A stretch of 10,220 nucleotides of DNA from Candidatus Woesearchaeota archaeon CG07_land_8_20_14_0_80_44_23 (GTDB lineage Archaea; Nanobdellota; Nanobdellia; Woesearchaeales; 0-14-0-80-44-23), in assembly GCA_002779235.1 (NCBI GenBank), contig PEXD01000035.1:1-10220 (forward strand), given 5' to 3'. The position numbers and the translations under genes were made by a program. Below, piece after piece: positions 1 to 6,065 of this stretch. Every line of letters begins with the position of its first letter. Position 1 is the stretch's first letter. The notes under the pieces were generated by a model that saw only the letters and a list, made by a program, of their open reading frames with translations, had not been told where the DNA came from and ran no database searches.

Positions 1-1
1 G

Positions 2-517
2 AGCGTAGAGCCAATAACATTCATTGCAATGCTGGCAGGCTGGCTCTTCGGCTGGAAAAAAGGCTTCATTGTCGGAGCGTCATCGTTATACCTTTCAAAC
101 TTCATCTGCCTCGGGGGGCAGGGTCCCTGGACCATCTTTCAGGCGCTTGGATTCGGGATTGCCGGCTTCCTTGGGGGGATGCTCTCAAGGATAAATCTGA
201 AAAAACATGAGAACAGCAGAGTAAAAACCATTGCTTTCATCGGAGCTGCAGTTGGAATAGCCGCAGTTTCCACAATCATCTACGAGATTATAATGAATGC
301 GGCTTCAATACCATTTTTTGGCATTGTGGCTTTCATAACAGCGCTGCCCTTTGGCATAGTGCATATTGCCTCAAACATCTCATTTGCAGCAGCGCTTCCA
401 AAGGCGAGGCAGTTCATAAATGAGAAGGGCGGCTTCTCAGAACTGCCCAAGCTGAGGGAAATGGTGGAGAAGCTGAAGGCGAAGCAGCAGGAGATAATGA
501 ATGTTGAGCAGGCCTAA
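2..517 (+). CDS. ECF transporter S-component-like membrane protein (5' end outside window)
   Basis: The frame is open to the left window edge (S-V-E-P-I-T-F-I-A-M-L-A-G...), so the ATG at 29 is probably internal. The visible part of about 171 residues has roughly four hydrophobic segments. A conserved-looking block LGGQGPWTIFQALGFGIAG resembles the substrate-binding S components of energy-coupling-factor transporters, where a G-P-W-x-x-x-Q motif opens a membrane helix. The C-terminus is a charged amphipathic tail (EMVEKLKAKQQEIMNVEQA), probably cytoplasmic. S components bind a vitamin, metal or similar small molecule and dock on EcfT/EcfA. No EcfT or EcfA gene is visible here, and the substrate cannot be inferred. 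The gene ends 12 bases before the convergent regulator fragment. Family assignment is by motif feel only; another small polytopic membrane family is possible. Confidence 0.6.
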   Translation, partial: SVEPITFIAMLAGWLFGWKKGFIVGASSLYLSNFICLGGQGPWTIFQALGFGIAGFLGGMLSRINLKKHENSRVKTIAFIGAAVGIAAVSTIIYEIIMNAASIPFFGIVAFITALPFGIVHIASNISFAAALPKARQFINEKGGFSELPKLREMVEKLKAKQQEIMNVEQA

Positions 518-529
518 TGGCTTATGGGC

Positions 530-699
530 TTATAACTCAAATTCGGTTATGAAATCAACTATGGTCTGATACCTTTCCAGAAACTTGAATCCCTTGTCTG
601 TCAGGACTATTGATTTTCCATCCTTGCCTTGAAGTTCCCTCACAAAACCCTTCTCAAGCAGCTCAGGAAGGCTTCTGACAAACGGGGATTCATCCTCAG
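530..699 (-). pseudogene. C-terminal fragment of an archaeal winged-helix transcriptional regulator
   Basis: Reading leftward from about base 697, the frame encodes DESPFVRSLPELLEKGFVRE..., then LTDKGFKFLERY, then IVDFITEFEL and a stop at 530-532. This is the usual end of small archaeal winged-helix regulators: recognition helix, wing, L-T-x-K-G-x-x-F-L, then a short C-terminal helix. The first half of the DNA-binding domain is missing. The frame does continue to an ATG at 817 (95 residues), but the first 40 or so residues of that longer reading are the antisense of well-conserved permease sequence and have no regulator character. I therefore treat the gene as 5'-truncated at the junction near 695. 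It is convergent with the membrane protein to its left. It may still be translated as a chimera. Confidence 0.6.
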
Positions 700-1469
700 T
701 GGTTATAGGAAGCCAATTGGCGACTTCAGTTTTCAGCAAGGAAATTCCGATTAACAGCAAAATCACAATCGGAGGAAAGTCATTCACAGTAGTGGGAATA
801 CTCAGCGAGGGCTCCACAATCTATATGCCAATAGATTCTGCAAGATTAATTCTGGAGGACAAGAACAACCCATTTTTTGATTCAATACTTGTGAAAATAG
901 CAGATACAAGCATATCCAATGAGACAATAAATGTGATAACAAATAAGCTCATGATGAGTCATGGAATCCTGCAGGAGAGCAAAAAGGATTTCGGTGTTTC
1001 AAATCCGGCTGCAATGCAGGCAACACTGCAGTCAACCATGAACACAATGACCCTTTTCTTAGGAGCAATAGCAGCCATCTCACTTCTTGTAGGCGCGATA
1101 GGGATTGCCAACACCATGTTCACAGCAACCCTTGAGAAGACCCGCGAAATTGGCGTTCTGAAAGCCCTCGGGGCAAAGAACAGAGACATTCTCTCAATAT
1201 TCCTGATTAACTCAGCCCTGATTGGGCTGGTCGGCGGGATTGGCGGGGCTATCCTCGGCTCAATTGCCTCAATTCTCATAAATGATTTGGCAGGAATCGG
1301 CACAAACCAGGGAAATGGCATACTCAGGTTCATGGGCACATCTGCCATCAACATCCCCCTTATAATTGGAGCACTTCTGATTGCTGTTGTGATTGGAATG
1401 ATTGCAGGCGCGGTCCCAGCTTACAACGCATCAAAACTCAACCCTGTTGATGCATTGAGATATGAGTAA
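699..1469 (+). CDS. MacB/FtsX-family ABC transporter permease, N-terminally truncated
   Basis: About 256 residues match only the C-terminal part of a MacB-like permease. The protein starts inside the extracytoplasmic MacB periplasmic-core domain (VVIGSQLATSVFS, then KITIGGKSFTVVGIL). The FtsX domain follows, with three membrane segments at about residues 115-140, 164-194 and 217-240. The cytoplasmic coupling loop EKTREIGVLKALGAKNRDI lies between the first two, and the canonical end NPVDALRYE is present. Family members are near 400 residues with an N-terminal membrane helix before the periplasmic domain. That helix and most of the periplasmic domain are absent. The GTG at 699 is the first plausible start, but the frame stays open back to about 633 without another convincing one. 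No ATPase gene is adjacent. Such permeases export lipoproteins, peptides or macrolides, but this copy is probably non-functional unless the junction is an assembly artefact. Confidence 0.8.
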   Translation: MVIGSQLATSVFSKEIPINSKITIGGKSFTVVGILSEGSTIYMPIDSARLILEDKNNPFFDSILVKIADTSISNETINVITNKLMMSHGILQESKKDFGVSNPAAMQATLQSTMNTMTLFLGAIAAISLLVGAIGIANTMFTATLEKTREIGVLKALGAKNRDILSIFLINSALIGLVGGIGGAILGSIASILINDLAGIGTNQGNGILRFMGTSAINIPLIIGALLIAVVIGMIAGAVPAYNASKLNPVDALRYE

Positions 1470-1485
1470 AAGGGCAAAATCGCAA

Positions 1486-1497
1486 GTTTTAAATAAG
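1486..1497 (+). promoter_or_regulatory. Archaeal TATA box for psmB
   Basis: The sequence AGTTTTAAATAAGA resembles a TATA box in the gap between the permease and psmB. Transcription would be expected to start about 25 bases on, near 1518, giving a leader of roughly 45 bases to the preferred ATG at 1565. Inferred from motif and spacing only. Confidence 0.55.
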
Positions 1498-1564
1498 AGT
1501 TGTCCACTCTAAAGAAGAAATAGTTCTTTTGAGGTTACCAAAGGCTTCTGAGGAAGTGGTTGAA

Positions 1565-2206
1565 ATGGAAAATAATGACATTATAAAAACTGGCACCACA
1601 ACACTAGGGCTTGTGTGCAAGGATGGGATAGTTCTGGCAGCAGACAAGAGGGCCATATCGGGCTACATGATAGCCAGCAAGAGCACTGAAAAGATACATC
1701 AGATAAGCGACAATATCGCAGTTACAATGGCCGGAACAGCATCAGATGCCCAGCTGCTCGTGAAAATATCCAAGGCAGAGCTCCAGCTGAAGATACTCAG
1801 GACAGGGCAGGATGTGAGTGTGAAGGAAGCTGCAAACCTTGTCTCGCGCCTGGTGTATGACAACATAAGGAAGTTCTCAGCAATACCGGGAATCTCACAC
1901 TTCATACTTGCGGGAAAGGACTCAACTGGATTTGCCCTGTATGACATTTTCCCAGATGGGACAATCGAGCAGTGCGATGATTACATCTCATCTGGCTCGG
2001 GAAGCGTGATGGTCTTCGGAGTGCTTGAGACTCTCTACAAAAAGGGAATTACAACCGACGAGGGGATAAAGCTTGCAGTGAAGTGCCTGAACGCGGCAAT
2101 CCAGAGGGATGCTGCATCAGGAAGCGGCTTTGATGTGATTACTATCACTTCAGAAGGCATAAAGAAAGTGCTTGAAAAAGACATAAGCCCGATAATACAG
2201 GGCTGA
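1565..2206 (+). CDS. psmB: Archaeal 20S proteasome beta subunit
   Basis: This is the catalytic beta subunit, an N-terminal-nucleophile hydrolase of the 20S proteasome inner rings. From the ATG at 1565 it has a ten-residue propeptide MENNDIIKTG. Autocleavage before the next Thr yields a mature subunit of about 203 residues starting TTTLGLVCKDGIVLAADKRA. In mature numbering the nucleophile Thr1, Asp17 and Lys33 (in STEKIH) are all in place. The supporting Asp/Ser pair is in QRDAASGSG. An upstream in-frame TTG at 1529 would add 12 residues. I prefer 1565 because archaeal beta propeptides are usually 5-10 residues, TTG is a rare start, and a GAGG lies at 1550-1553. The next gene is the termination factor fttA, an arrangement I recall from methanogens (MJ1237/MJ1236, MTH1202/1203). 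The alpha subunit is not in the window. The gene ends in TGA. Confidence 0.95.
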   Translation: MENNDIIKTGTTTLGLVCKDGIVLAADKRAISGYMIASKSTEKIHQISDNIAVTMAGTASDAQLLVKISKAELQLKILRTGQDVSVKEAANLVSRLVYDNIRKFSAIPGISHFILAGKDSTGFALYDIFPDGTIEQCDDYISSGSGSVMVFGVLETLYKKGITTDEGIKLAVKCLNAAIQRDAASGSGFDVITITSEGIKKVLEKDISPIIQG

Positions 2207-2210
2207 TTTT

Positions 2211-2229
2211 GCTGGAATTTTTTAATTTT
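2211..2229 (+). terminator. T-rich tract after psmB, possible weak intrinsic terminator
   Basis: Six T's at 2218-2223 and four at 2226-2229 follow the psmB stop. Archaeal intrinsic terminators are oligo-T tracts without a required hairpin. Because fttA starts only 33 bases on and has no clear TATA box of its own, partial readthrough into fttA is likely. Confidence 0.35.
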
Positions 2230-2245
2230 CTATTCAATTGAATGT

Positions 2246-2254
2246 GGAAAGGGG
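2246..2254 (+). promoter_or_regulatory. Ribosome binding site of fttA
   Basis: GGAAAGGGG ends 7 bases before the ATG at 2262. This is a purine-rich Shine-Dalgarno-like sequence, unlike the leaderless starts elsewhere in the window. It fits translation from a longer transcript shared with psmB. Confidence 0.5.
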
Positions 2255-2261
2255 ATTCTAA

Positions 2262-4172
2262 ATGATTGGAAGCAAGACAAAAATACTCAATGAAGTTTTG
2301 AAGATGCTTCCTGCGGAGAAGATAAGCGACGCAGGGTTTGAAGGCGCAAACATCGTTCTCTATACAAAGGACAAGGATTTCTTCCTGGACAACCAGGGCT
2401 CAATAAAGAAGGCGGTCAACGACATAAAGAAGAGGGTTGAGCTCAGGGCAGACCCGGCGATAACCCTCAACCAGGACGACACCGAAGACATAGTCAAGCA
2501 GCTAATACCTGAAGAGGCAGGAATGGGAAACCTGCTGTTTGACCCCCAGAGGTCGCAGCTGACAATAGAGGCGGAAAAGCCTGGAGTTGCAATAGGGAAG
2601 CAGGGAAGCACGCTCAAGGAGATAAGGGAGAAAACACTCTGGGTGCCGATAATAAGGAGAAAGCCCGCGATAAGGTCAAAGATAATAGAGAGCATCAGGG
2701 GGGTGCTCTACCAGAACTCTGACTTCAGGAGAAAATTCCTGAACGAGACAGGGCACAGGATTTACGACGGCTGGATAAGGGAGAGAAGGCAGGAATGGGT
2801 AAGGATCTCAATTCTCGGGGCAGGAAGGCAGGTGGGAAGGTCGTGCCTTTTCCTTCAGACACCTGAGTCAAGGGTTCTGCTCGACTGCGGAGTGGACGTT
2901 GCTGCAGATGAGGCCCATGCATATCCTCACATAGAGGCGCCTGAACTTGAAATAGGACAGATAGACGCAATAATACTCACGCATGCGCACTTAGACCACT
3001 CCGGATTCATACCCTACCTCTTCAAATATGGATACAGGGGACCTGTCTACTGCACAGCACCCACAAGGGATGTCGCAGCGCTGACTCTTCTGGATTATGT
3101 AAAGATAATGCGCTCAAACGGAAGAGAACCAATATACTCATCAGAAGATGTTCAGGAGATGGTCAAGCACACAATAACCCTTGAGTATGATGAAGTGACA
3201 GACATAACTCCTGACATAAGGATAACGCTTTACAACGCAGGGCACATACTCGGAAGCTCAATGGTTCATCTTCACATAGGAAACGGACTCCACAACATGC
3301 TCTACACAGCAGACATGAAATACATGAAGACAGAGCTTTTGGAAGCAGCAACAACAGAGTTCCCCAGATTGGAAAGCATGATAATAGAGTCAACATACGG
3401 CGGAAAGGACTATATCATGCCATCAAGGAAGGAGTGCGATGACTTCTTCAGGCAGCTCATAACAGAGACAATAGCAAGGGGCGGAAAGGTGCTAATCCCG
3501 GTTCTCGGGACAGGAAGGGCCCAGGAAATCATGCTGACTGTCGAGCAGATGTCAAGGAACAACGAGATACCGCAGATACCTGTCTTTATTGAAGGGATTG
3601 TCTGGGACATAACAGCAATACACACTGCCTATCCGGAATTCCTTAACAGCACAGTCAGGAAGCAGATATTCAGGGAGAACCAGAACCCATTCCTTTCAGA
3701 GATATTCAAGAGGGTCGGCTCTGCAAAGGAGAGGAGCCAGCTCCTTGAGGAGACAGGGCCGTGCATAATACTCGCGACATCCGGAATGCTCGTGGGAGGG
3801 CCCTCAGTTGAATACCTTAAAGAGCTCGCAGACAACCCCAAAAACCTGCTGATATTTGTCTCATACCAGGGAGAGGGCTCGCTGGGAAGGCGCATACAGC
3901 GCGGCGAAAGAGAGTTCACCATGAGCAACGACAAGGGCAACCAGGAGCTTGTCAAAATCAGCATGCAGGTTGAGACAATCGAGGGATTCTCAGGGCACTC
4001 AAGCAGGAAGGAACTGCTGAACTTCATCTACAAGTGCAGCCCGAGGCCCAAGAAGATAATTGTCCACCACGGAGAAAACTCAAGGTGCCTGGACCTGGCC
4101 AGCAGCATCCACAAGATGTACCACATTGAGACAGCTGCGCCGAGAAACCTAGAAGCGATTAGATTAAAATAA
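2262..4172 (+). CDS. fttA: Archaeal transcription termination factor aCPSF1/FttA (KH, metallo-beta-lactamase, beta-CASP nuclease)
   Basis: At 636 residues this is full length for the family. An N-terminal KH region (about 1-150) contains the G-x-x-G loop in AIGKQGS at 110-116. The metallo-beta-lactamase/beta-CASP nuclease follows: LLDCG at 206-210, the zinc motif HAHLDH at 241-246, a ligand His in AGHILGS (His328) and Asp351 in YTADMKY. The beta-CASP signatures are IIESTYGG (Glu376), GFSGHSS (His579) and VHHGE (His602/603). All metal ligands are present, so it should be an active RNA endonuclease/exonuclease. In archaea this protein cleaves nascent RNA at U-rich tracts and terminates RNA polymerase, the counterpart of eukaryotic CPSF73. 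The protein acts as a dimer through its C-terminus. It lies 55 bases after psmB. The T-tracts behind several genes here are plausible substrates. Confidence 0.97.
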   Translation: MIGSKTKILNEVLKMLPAEKISDAGFEGANIVLYTKDKDFFLDNQGSIKKAVNDIKKRVELRADPAITLNQDDTEDIVKQLIPEEAGMGNLLFDPQRSQLTIEAEKPGVAIGKQGSTLKEIREKTLWVPIIRRKPAIRSKIIESIRGVLYQNSDFRRKFLNETGHRIYDGWIRERRQEWVRISILGAGRQVGRSCLFLQTPESRVLLDCGVDVAADEAHAYPHIEAPELEIGQIDAIILTHAHLDHSGFIPYLFKYGYRGPVYCTAPTRDVAALTLLDYVKIMRSNGREPIYSSEDVQEMVKHTITLEYDEVTDITPDIRITLYNAGHILGSSMVHLHIGNGLHNMLYTADMKYMKTELLEAATTEFPRLESMIIESTYGGKDYIMPSRKECDDFFRQLITETIARGGKVLIPVLGTGRAQEIMLTVEQMSRNNEIPQIPVFIEGIVWDITAIHTAYPEFLNSTVRKQIFRENQNPFLSEIFKRVGSAKERSQLLEETGPCIILATSGMLVGGPSVEYLKELADNPKNLLIFVSYQGEGSLGRRIQRGEREFTMSNDKGNQELVKISMQVETIEGFSGHSSRKELLNFIYKCSPRPKKIIVHHGENSRCLDLASSIHKMYHIETAAPRNLEAIRLK

Positions 4173-4175
4173 GTT

Positions 4176-4190
4176 CATTTTCTTTTTTTT
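4176..4190 (+). terminator. T-tract terminator after fttA
   Basis: TCATTTTCTTTTTTTT directly follows the fttA stop codon at 4170-4172 and ends in eight T's. It has no hairpin, as expected for archaeal termination. The next gene has its own TATA box just downstream. Confidence 0.55.
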
Positions 4191-4196
4191 CATAAT

Positions 4197-4206
4197 CTTT
4201 AAATAA
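4197..4206 (+). promoter_or_regulatory. TATA box for dph6
   Basis: CTTTAAATAAAA is a close match to an archaeal TATA box. Its centre lies about 27 bases before the ATG at 4228, so the transcript is predicted to be leaderless. No Shine-Dalgarno sequence precedes the start, which agrees. Confidence 0.65.
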
Positions 4207-4227
4207 AAACCCGGATTATTTGATTCT

Positions 4228-4896
4228 ATGAAACTTGGAGTGCTGTTTTCAGGAGGAAAGGATTCCTGCTATGCAATGCACATCGCTGCTGAGAAGCACG
4301 AGATTGCCTGCCTGATTTCCATATTCTCAAAAAACACTGAAAGCTACATGTTTCACACTGCAAACATTGAGCTCGTGAAAAGGCAGGCAGAGGCGCTTGG
4401 GATTCCCCTTCTAATTGAAGAGACAGAGGGAGAAAAGGAAAAAGAGCTCTTTGACCTTAAGAACGCAATAAAAAAGGCAGTTGAGAAATATCATATTAAA
4501 GGGATTGTAACAGGGGCGATTGCGAGCAATTACCAAAAGGAGAGGATTGGCGCAATATGCGAAAAACTCGGGATTGAATGCATAAACCCGCTTTGGGGGA
4601 AAGAGCAGTTCCAGCTGCTGCAGGAGCTTGTTGAAAAAAAATTTGAAGTTATTGTAGTTGGAGTGTTTGCGCTGGGGCTTGAGAATTTTCTCGGAAGGAA
4701 AATAGACAAAAAATTCATTTCTGACATAAGAAAGGTTTATGATAAATACATGATAAACCCGTCTGGAGAAGGCGGCGAATATGAGACATTTGTCCTAAAC
4801 GCCCCAAAATTCAAACATGGGCTTGAAATCAGAAATACAACAGAGATAGATGACAGGGAAGGCGGAAAAACCCTGATTCTGGAATTAAGAAAATAA
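4228..4896 (+). CDS. dph6: Diphthine--ammonia ligase (Dph6 / ATP-binding PP-loop protein)
   Basis: This 222-residue protein has the family's normal length and begins with the ATP-pyrophosphatase P-loop SGGKDS at residues 8-13. The Dph6-specific blocks follow: VTGAIASNYQKERI near 94-107, a central NPLWGK (120-125), and the C-terminal NPSGEGGEYETFVLNAP near 177-192. Dph6 catalyses the last step of diphthamide synthesis, the ATP-dependent amidation of diphthine on the conserved histidine of elongation factor 2, in the cytoplasm. The other dph genes are not in the window; they are usually scattered in archaea. The start is set by the TATA spacing and by how close the P-loop is to the first Met. 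The 3' end lies only 14 bases from the convergent mscL. Confidence 0.93.
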   Translation: MKLGVLFSGGKDSCYAMHIAAEKHEIACLISIFSKNTESYMFHTANIELVKRQAEALGIPLLIEETEGEKEKELFDLKNAIKKAVEKYHIKGIVTGAIASNYQKERIGAICEKLGIECINPLWGKEQFQLLQELVEKKFEVIVVGVFALGLENFLGRKIDKKFISDIRKVYDKYMINPSGEGGEYETFVLNAPKFKHGLEIRNTTEIDDREGGKTLILELRK

Positions 4897-4897
4897 A

Positions 4898-4908
4898 TAA
4901 AAAAAATA
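4898..4908 (-). terminator. T-tract terminator of mscL
   Basis: The plus strand has eight A's at 4899-4906, which read as eight T's just past the mscL stop on the minus strand. This is a likely archaeal terminator squeezed between the convergent dph6 and mscL genes. Confidence 0.45.
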
Positions 4909-4910
4909 GT

Positions 4911-5216
4911 TTACTTCTTTGTAACCTTCTTCTCCTTGAAGAAATACTTAGCAATGAGAAAGATTACAAGCGCTATTATTATGAAATTTATCAGCGCACC
5001 GATGAACGCGCCCCAGCTGAGGACAATGGGCCCGAGCGTGAGCTTTGCTGTCTGCCAGGCGCCTCCTGGAATGAAAGGCGTTATAAGCGGCATTATGATG
5101 TTGGCTACAAGGGACTGCACAAGAGCAGTTATCGCAGCGCCCATGATGAAGGCGATGGCCAGCGCAATAACCTTGTATTCTATCAGAAAGTCCTTAAATT
5201 CATTAATTAAACTCAT
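4911..5216 (-). CDS. mscL: Large-conductance mechanosensitive channel MscL, short form
   Basis: The predicted 101-residue membrane protein opens when turgor stretches the membrane and protects against osmotic downshock. The N-terminal amphipathic helix MSLINEFKDFLIEYKV is followed by TM1, about 17-42. TM1 carries the family block AIAFIMGAAITALVQSLV, then NIIMPLI. A short periplasmic loop and TM2 (about 64-90) follow, with a basic tail FFKEKKVTKK. It is shorter than E. coli MscL (136 residues): the loop is brief and the cytoplasmic C-terminal helix bundle is essentially absent. I start at 5216 because the GGGGGTG immediately upstream (5223-5229) then serves as ribosome binding site. A TTG at 5231 would place that site inside the gene. 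A TATA-like TTTAAATATATT lies at 5245-5256. Confidence 0.92.
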   Translation of the reverse strand: MSLINEFKDFLIEYKVIALAIAFIMGAAITALVQSLVANIIMPLITPFIPGGAWQTAKLTLGPIVLSWGAFIGALINFIIIALVIFLIAKYFFKEKKVTKK

Positions 5217-5244
5217 TAAATACACCCCCAATTTTTTAGATATC

Positions 5245-5257
5245 TAATATATTTAAA
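5245..5257 (-). promoter_or_regulatory. TATA box for mscL
   Basis: On the minus strand CTTTAAATATATTAG is centred about 35 bases before the ATG at 5216. A transcription start near 5225 would leave a very short leader carrying the GGGGGTG ribosome-binding sequence at 5223-5229, so the spacing is somewhat tight. Confidence 0.5.
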
Positions 5258-5271
5258 GGGAATCAGTTTAA

Positions 5272-5352
5272 AAATATTTCGGCAGAACAAGAGACGCCTA
5301 TGAAAGCATAACAGACAGCGTTAATTGGTTCAAAGAGAAGAGGGAGATATAA
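5272..5352 (+). pseudogene. Possible C-terminal remnant of an unidentified gene
   Basis: One frame from 5272 to the TAA at 5350-5352 reads KYFGRTRDAYESITDSVNW followed by FKEKREI. It has a hydrophilic, protein-like composition, but no start codon: the frame is closed by TAA at 5269. The text resembles the tail of a real protein rather than random A+T-rich translation. Its TAA overlaps the ATG of the next small ORF, as genes in an operon often do. I do not recognise the family. It may be the stump left by a deletion or insertion next to mscL, or it may be chance. Confidence 0.3.
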
Positions 5353-5465
5353 TGGTTCTGTCTAAAAATTGGAATAAAGACAAAATACAAAAAACGATAT
5401 TGAGAGCAATTCAAGTAATAATCATAGCAGCGCTGATATACGCAATAATTAAGGCAATTATATGA
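5352..5465 (+). CDS. 37-residue single-pass hydrophobic peptide, unknown function
   Basis: The ORF starts with ATG preceded at good spacing by AGGGAGA (5341-5347). The product has a basic N-terminal stretch (MVLSKNWNKDKIQKTILRA) followed by one hydrophobic helix of about 18 residues (IQVIIIAALIYAIIKAII). It would insert in the membrane with the N-terminus inside. Its ATG overlaps the stop codon of the remnant upstream. Small basic-hydrophobic peptides include membrane toxins, channel regulators and leftover anchors, and nothing here discriminates between these. It ends 9 bases from the convergent PIN-like gene. The ribosome binding site and clean composition argue that it is real, but it is short enough to be accidental. 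Confidence 0.4.
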   Translation: MVLSKNWNKDKIQKTILRAIQVIIIAALIYAIIKAII

Positions 5466-5474
5466 GCACTGAAG

Positions 5475-6065
5475 TCATATCACTTTTATTTTATGACACT
5501 CCCATTCCTTAATTACGTTGATTTTGAAATTAGATGAAATCAAATCAGAATAACCCCAAAAGTGCTCATCTTCTGTGATAAATAATTTACAGTTTTCATC
5601 GAATGCGTTAATATAGCCGGCTATTATTTTGAAATCATCATCTTCGGGAATATTTTTTTCTTTTTTCAGTTGTCTTTCATTCTCAACAAAGACTTTTTTA
5701 ACGTTTCCTATGTTGTCATCTTTTGAAATTAGGTTGAATTCAGAAATGACTTTCTTTCTGAATTCCTCTGCCTGTTCAATGAATGTCTTTTTTAAGACCG
5801 CTAACATCATAACTTGATTTCCTTGTTTTTCAAGAATCTGATTTGCAGACCTTATGATATTCTGTTCAACGTTAGAGGGTTCAAAGCGGTATTTTGGAAT
5901 AACTTTATGGTTGAGTTTTCCAATTAGCTCCTGAATTTTTGAGCAATTCCTATCACATAACAGCTTCCTTCCAAAGAAGACTTCAAATCCATTAGGAACT
6001 TCAAATTCACACAAATGCAAGATTGAGCAATCATCAAAGGCATAAATGTTGTTTTGAGATGTCAT
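5475..6065 (-). CDS. PIN-like domain nuclease, candidate toxin of a two-gene module
   Basis: The 196-residue protein has acidic positions arranged as in PIN ribonucleases. An Asp pair near the N-terminus (IYAFDDCSILHL, residues 7-18) is followed by a helical, lysine-rich middle (about 65-135). Next comes IPEDDDFKIIAGYI (139-152), and then LFITEDEHFW (161-170), which matches the PIN ending of a strand, T-x-D and F. These would bind two metal ions for RNA cleavage. The long middle insert makes it larger than a typical VapC toxin (about 130 residues). Its ATG overlaps the stop of the upstream gene by 4 bases (ATGA at 6062-6065), so the two are co-translated. Base composition is clearly more A+T-rich than psmB or fttA, suggesting recent acquisition. 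A PIN-like fold is inferred from motifs; the target RNA is unknown. Confidence 0.6.
   Translation of the reverse strand: MTSQNNIYAFDDCSILHLCEFEVPNGFEVFFGRKLLCDRNCSKIQELIGKLNHKVIPKYRFEPSNVEQNIIRSANQILEKQGNQVMMLAVLKKTFIEQAEEFRKKVISEFNLISKDDNIGNVKKVFVENERQLKKEKNIPEDDDFKIIAGYINAFDENCKLFITEDEHFWGYSDLISSNFKINVIKEWECHKIKVI

Noticed and set aside
700..817. Extending the winged-helix regulator to the ATG at 817 as a complete 95-residue gene
   Set aside because: Residues 1-40 of that reading are antisense to conserved MacB permease sequence and have no helix-turn-helix character.
2725..4027. Long minus-strand frames opposite fttA
   Set aside because: They are antisense shadows of a strongly conserved gene and have no family motifs or ribosome binding sites.
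5217..5231. TTG start for mscL at 5231
   Set aside because: It would put the GGGGGTG ribosome binding site inside the coding region and add five residues not typical of MscL.
4936..5247. Plus-strand frame opposite mscL
   Set aside because: It is the antisense of a clear MscL; its residues show no conserved pattern.
5310..5335. GGTTCAAA string reminiscent of a tRNA T-loop
   Set aside because: There is no matching stem, anticodon arm or acceptor stem around it; no tRNA or rRNA gene was seen anywhere in the window.
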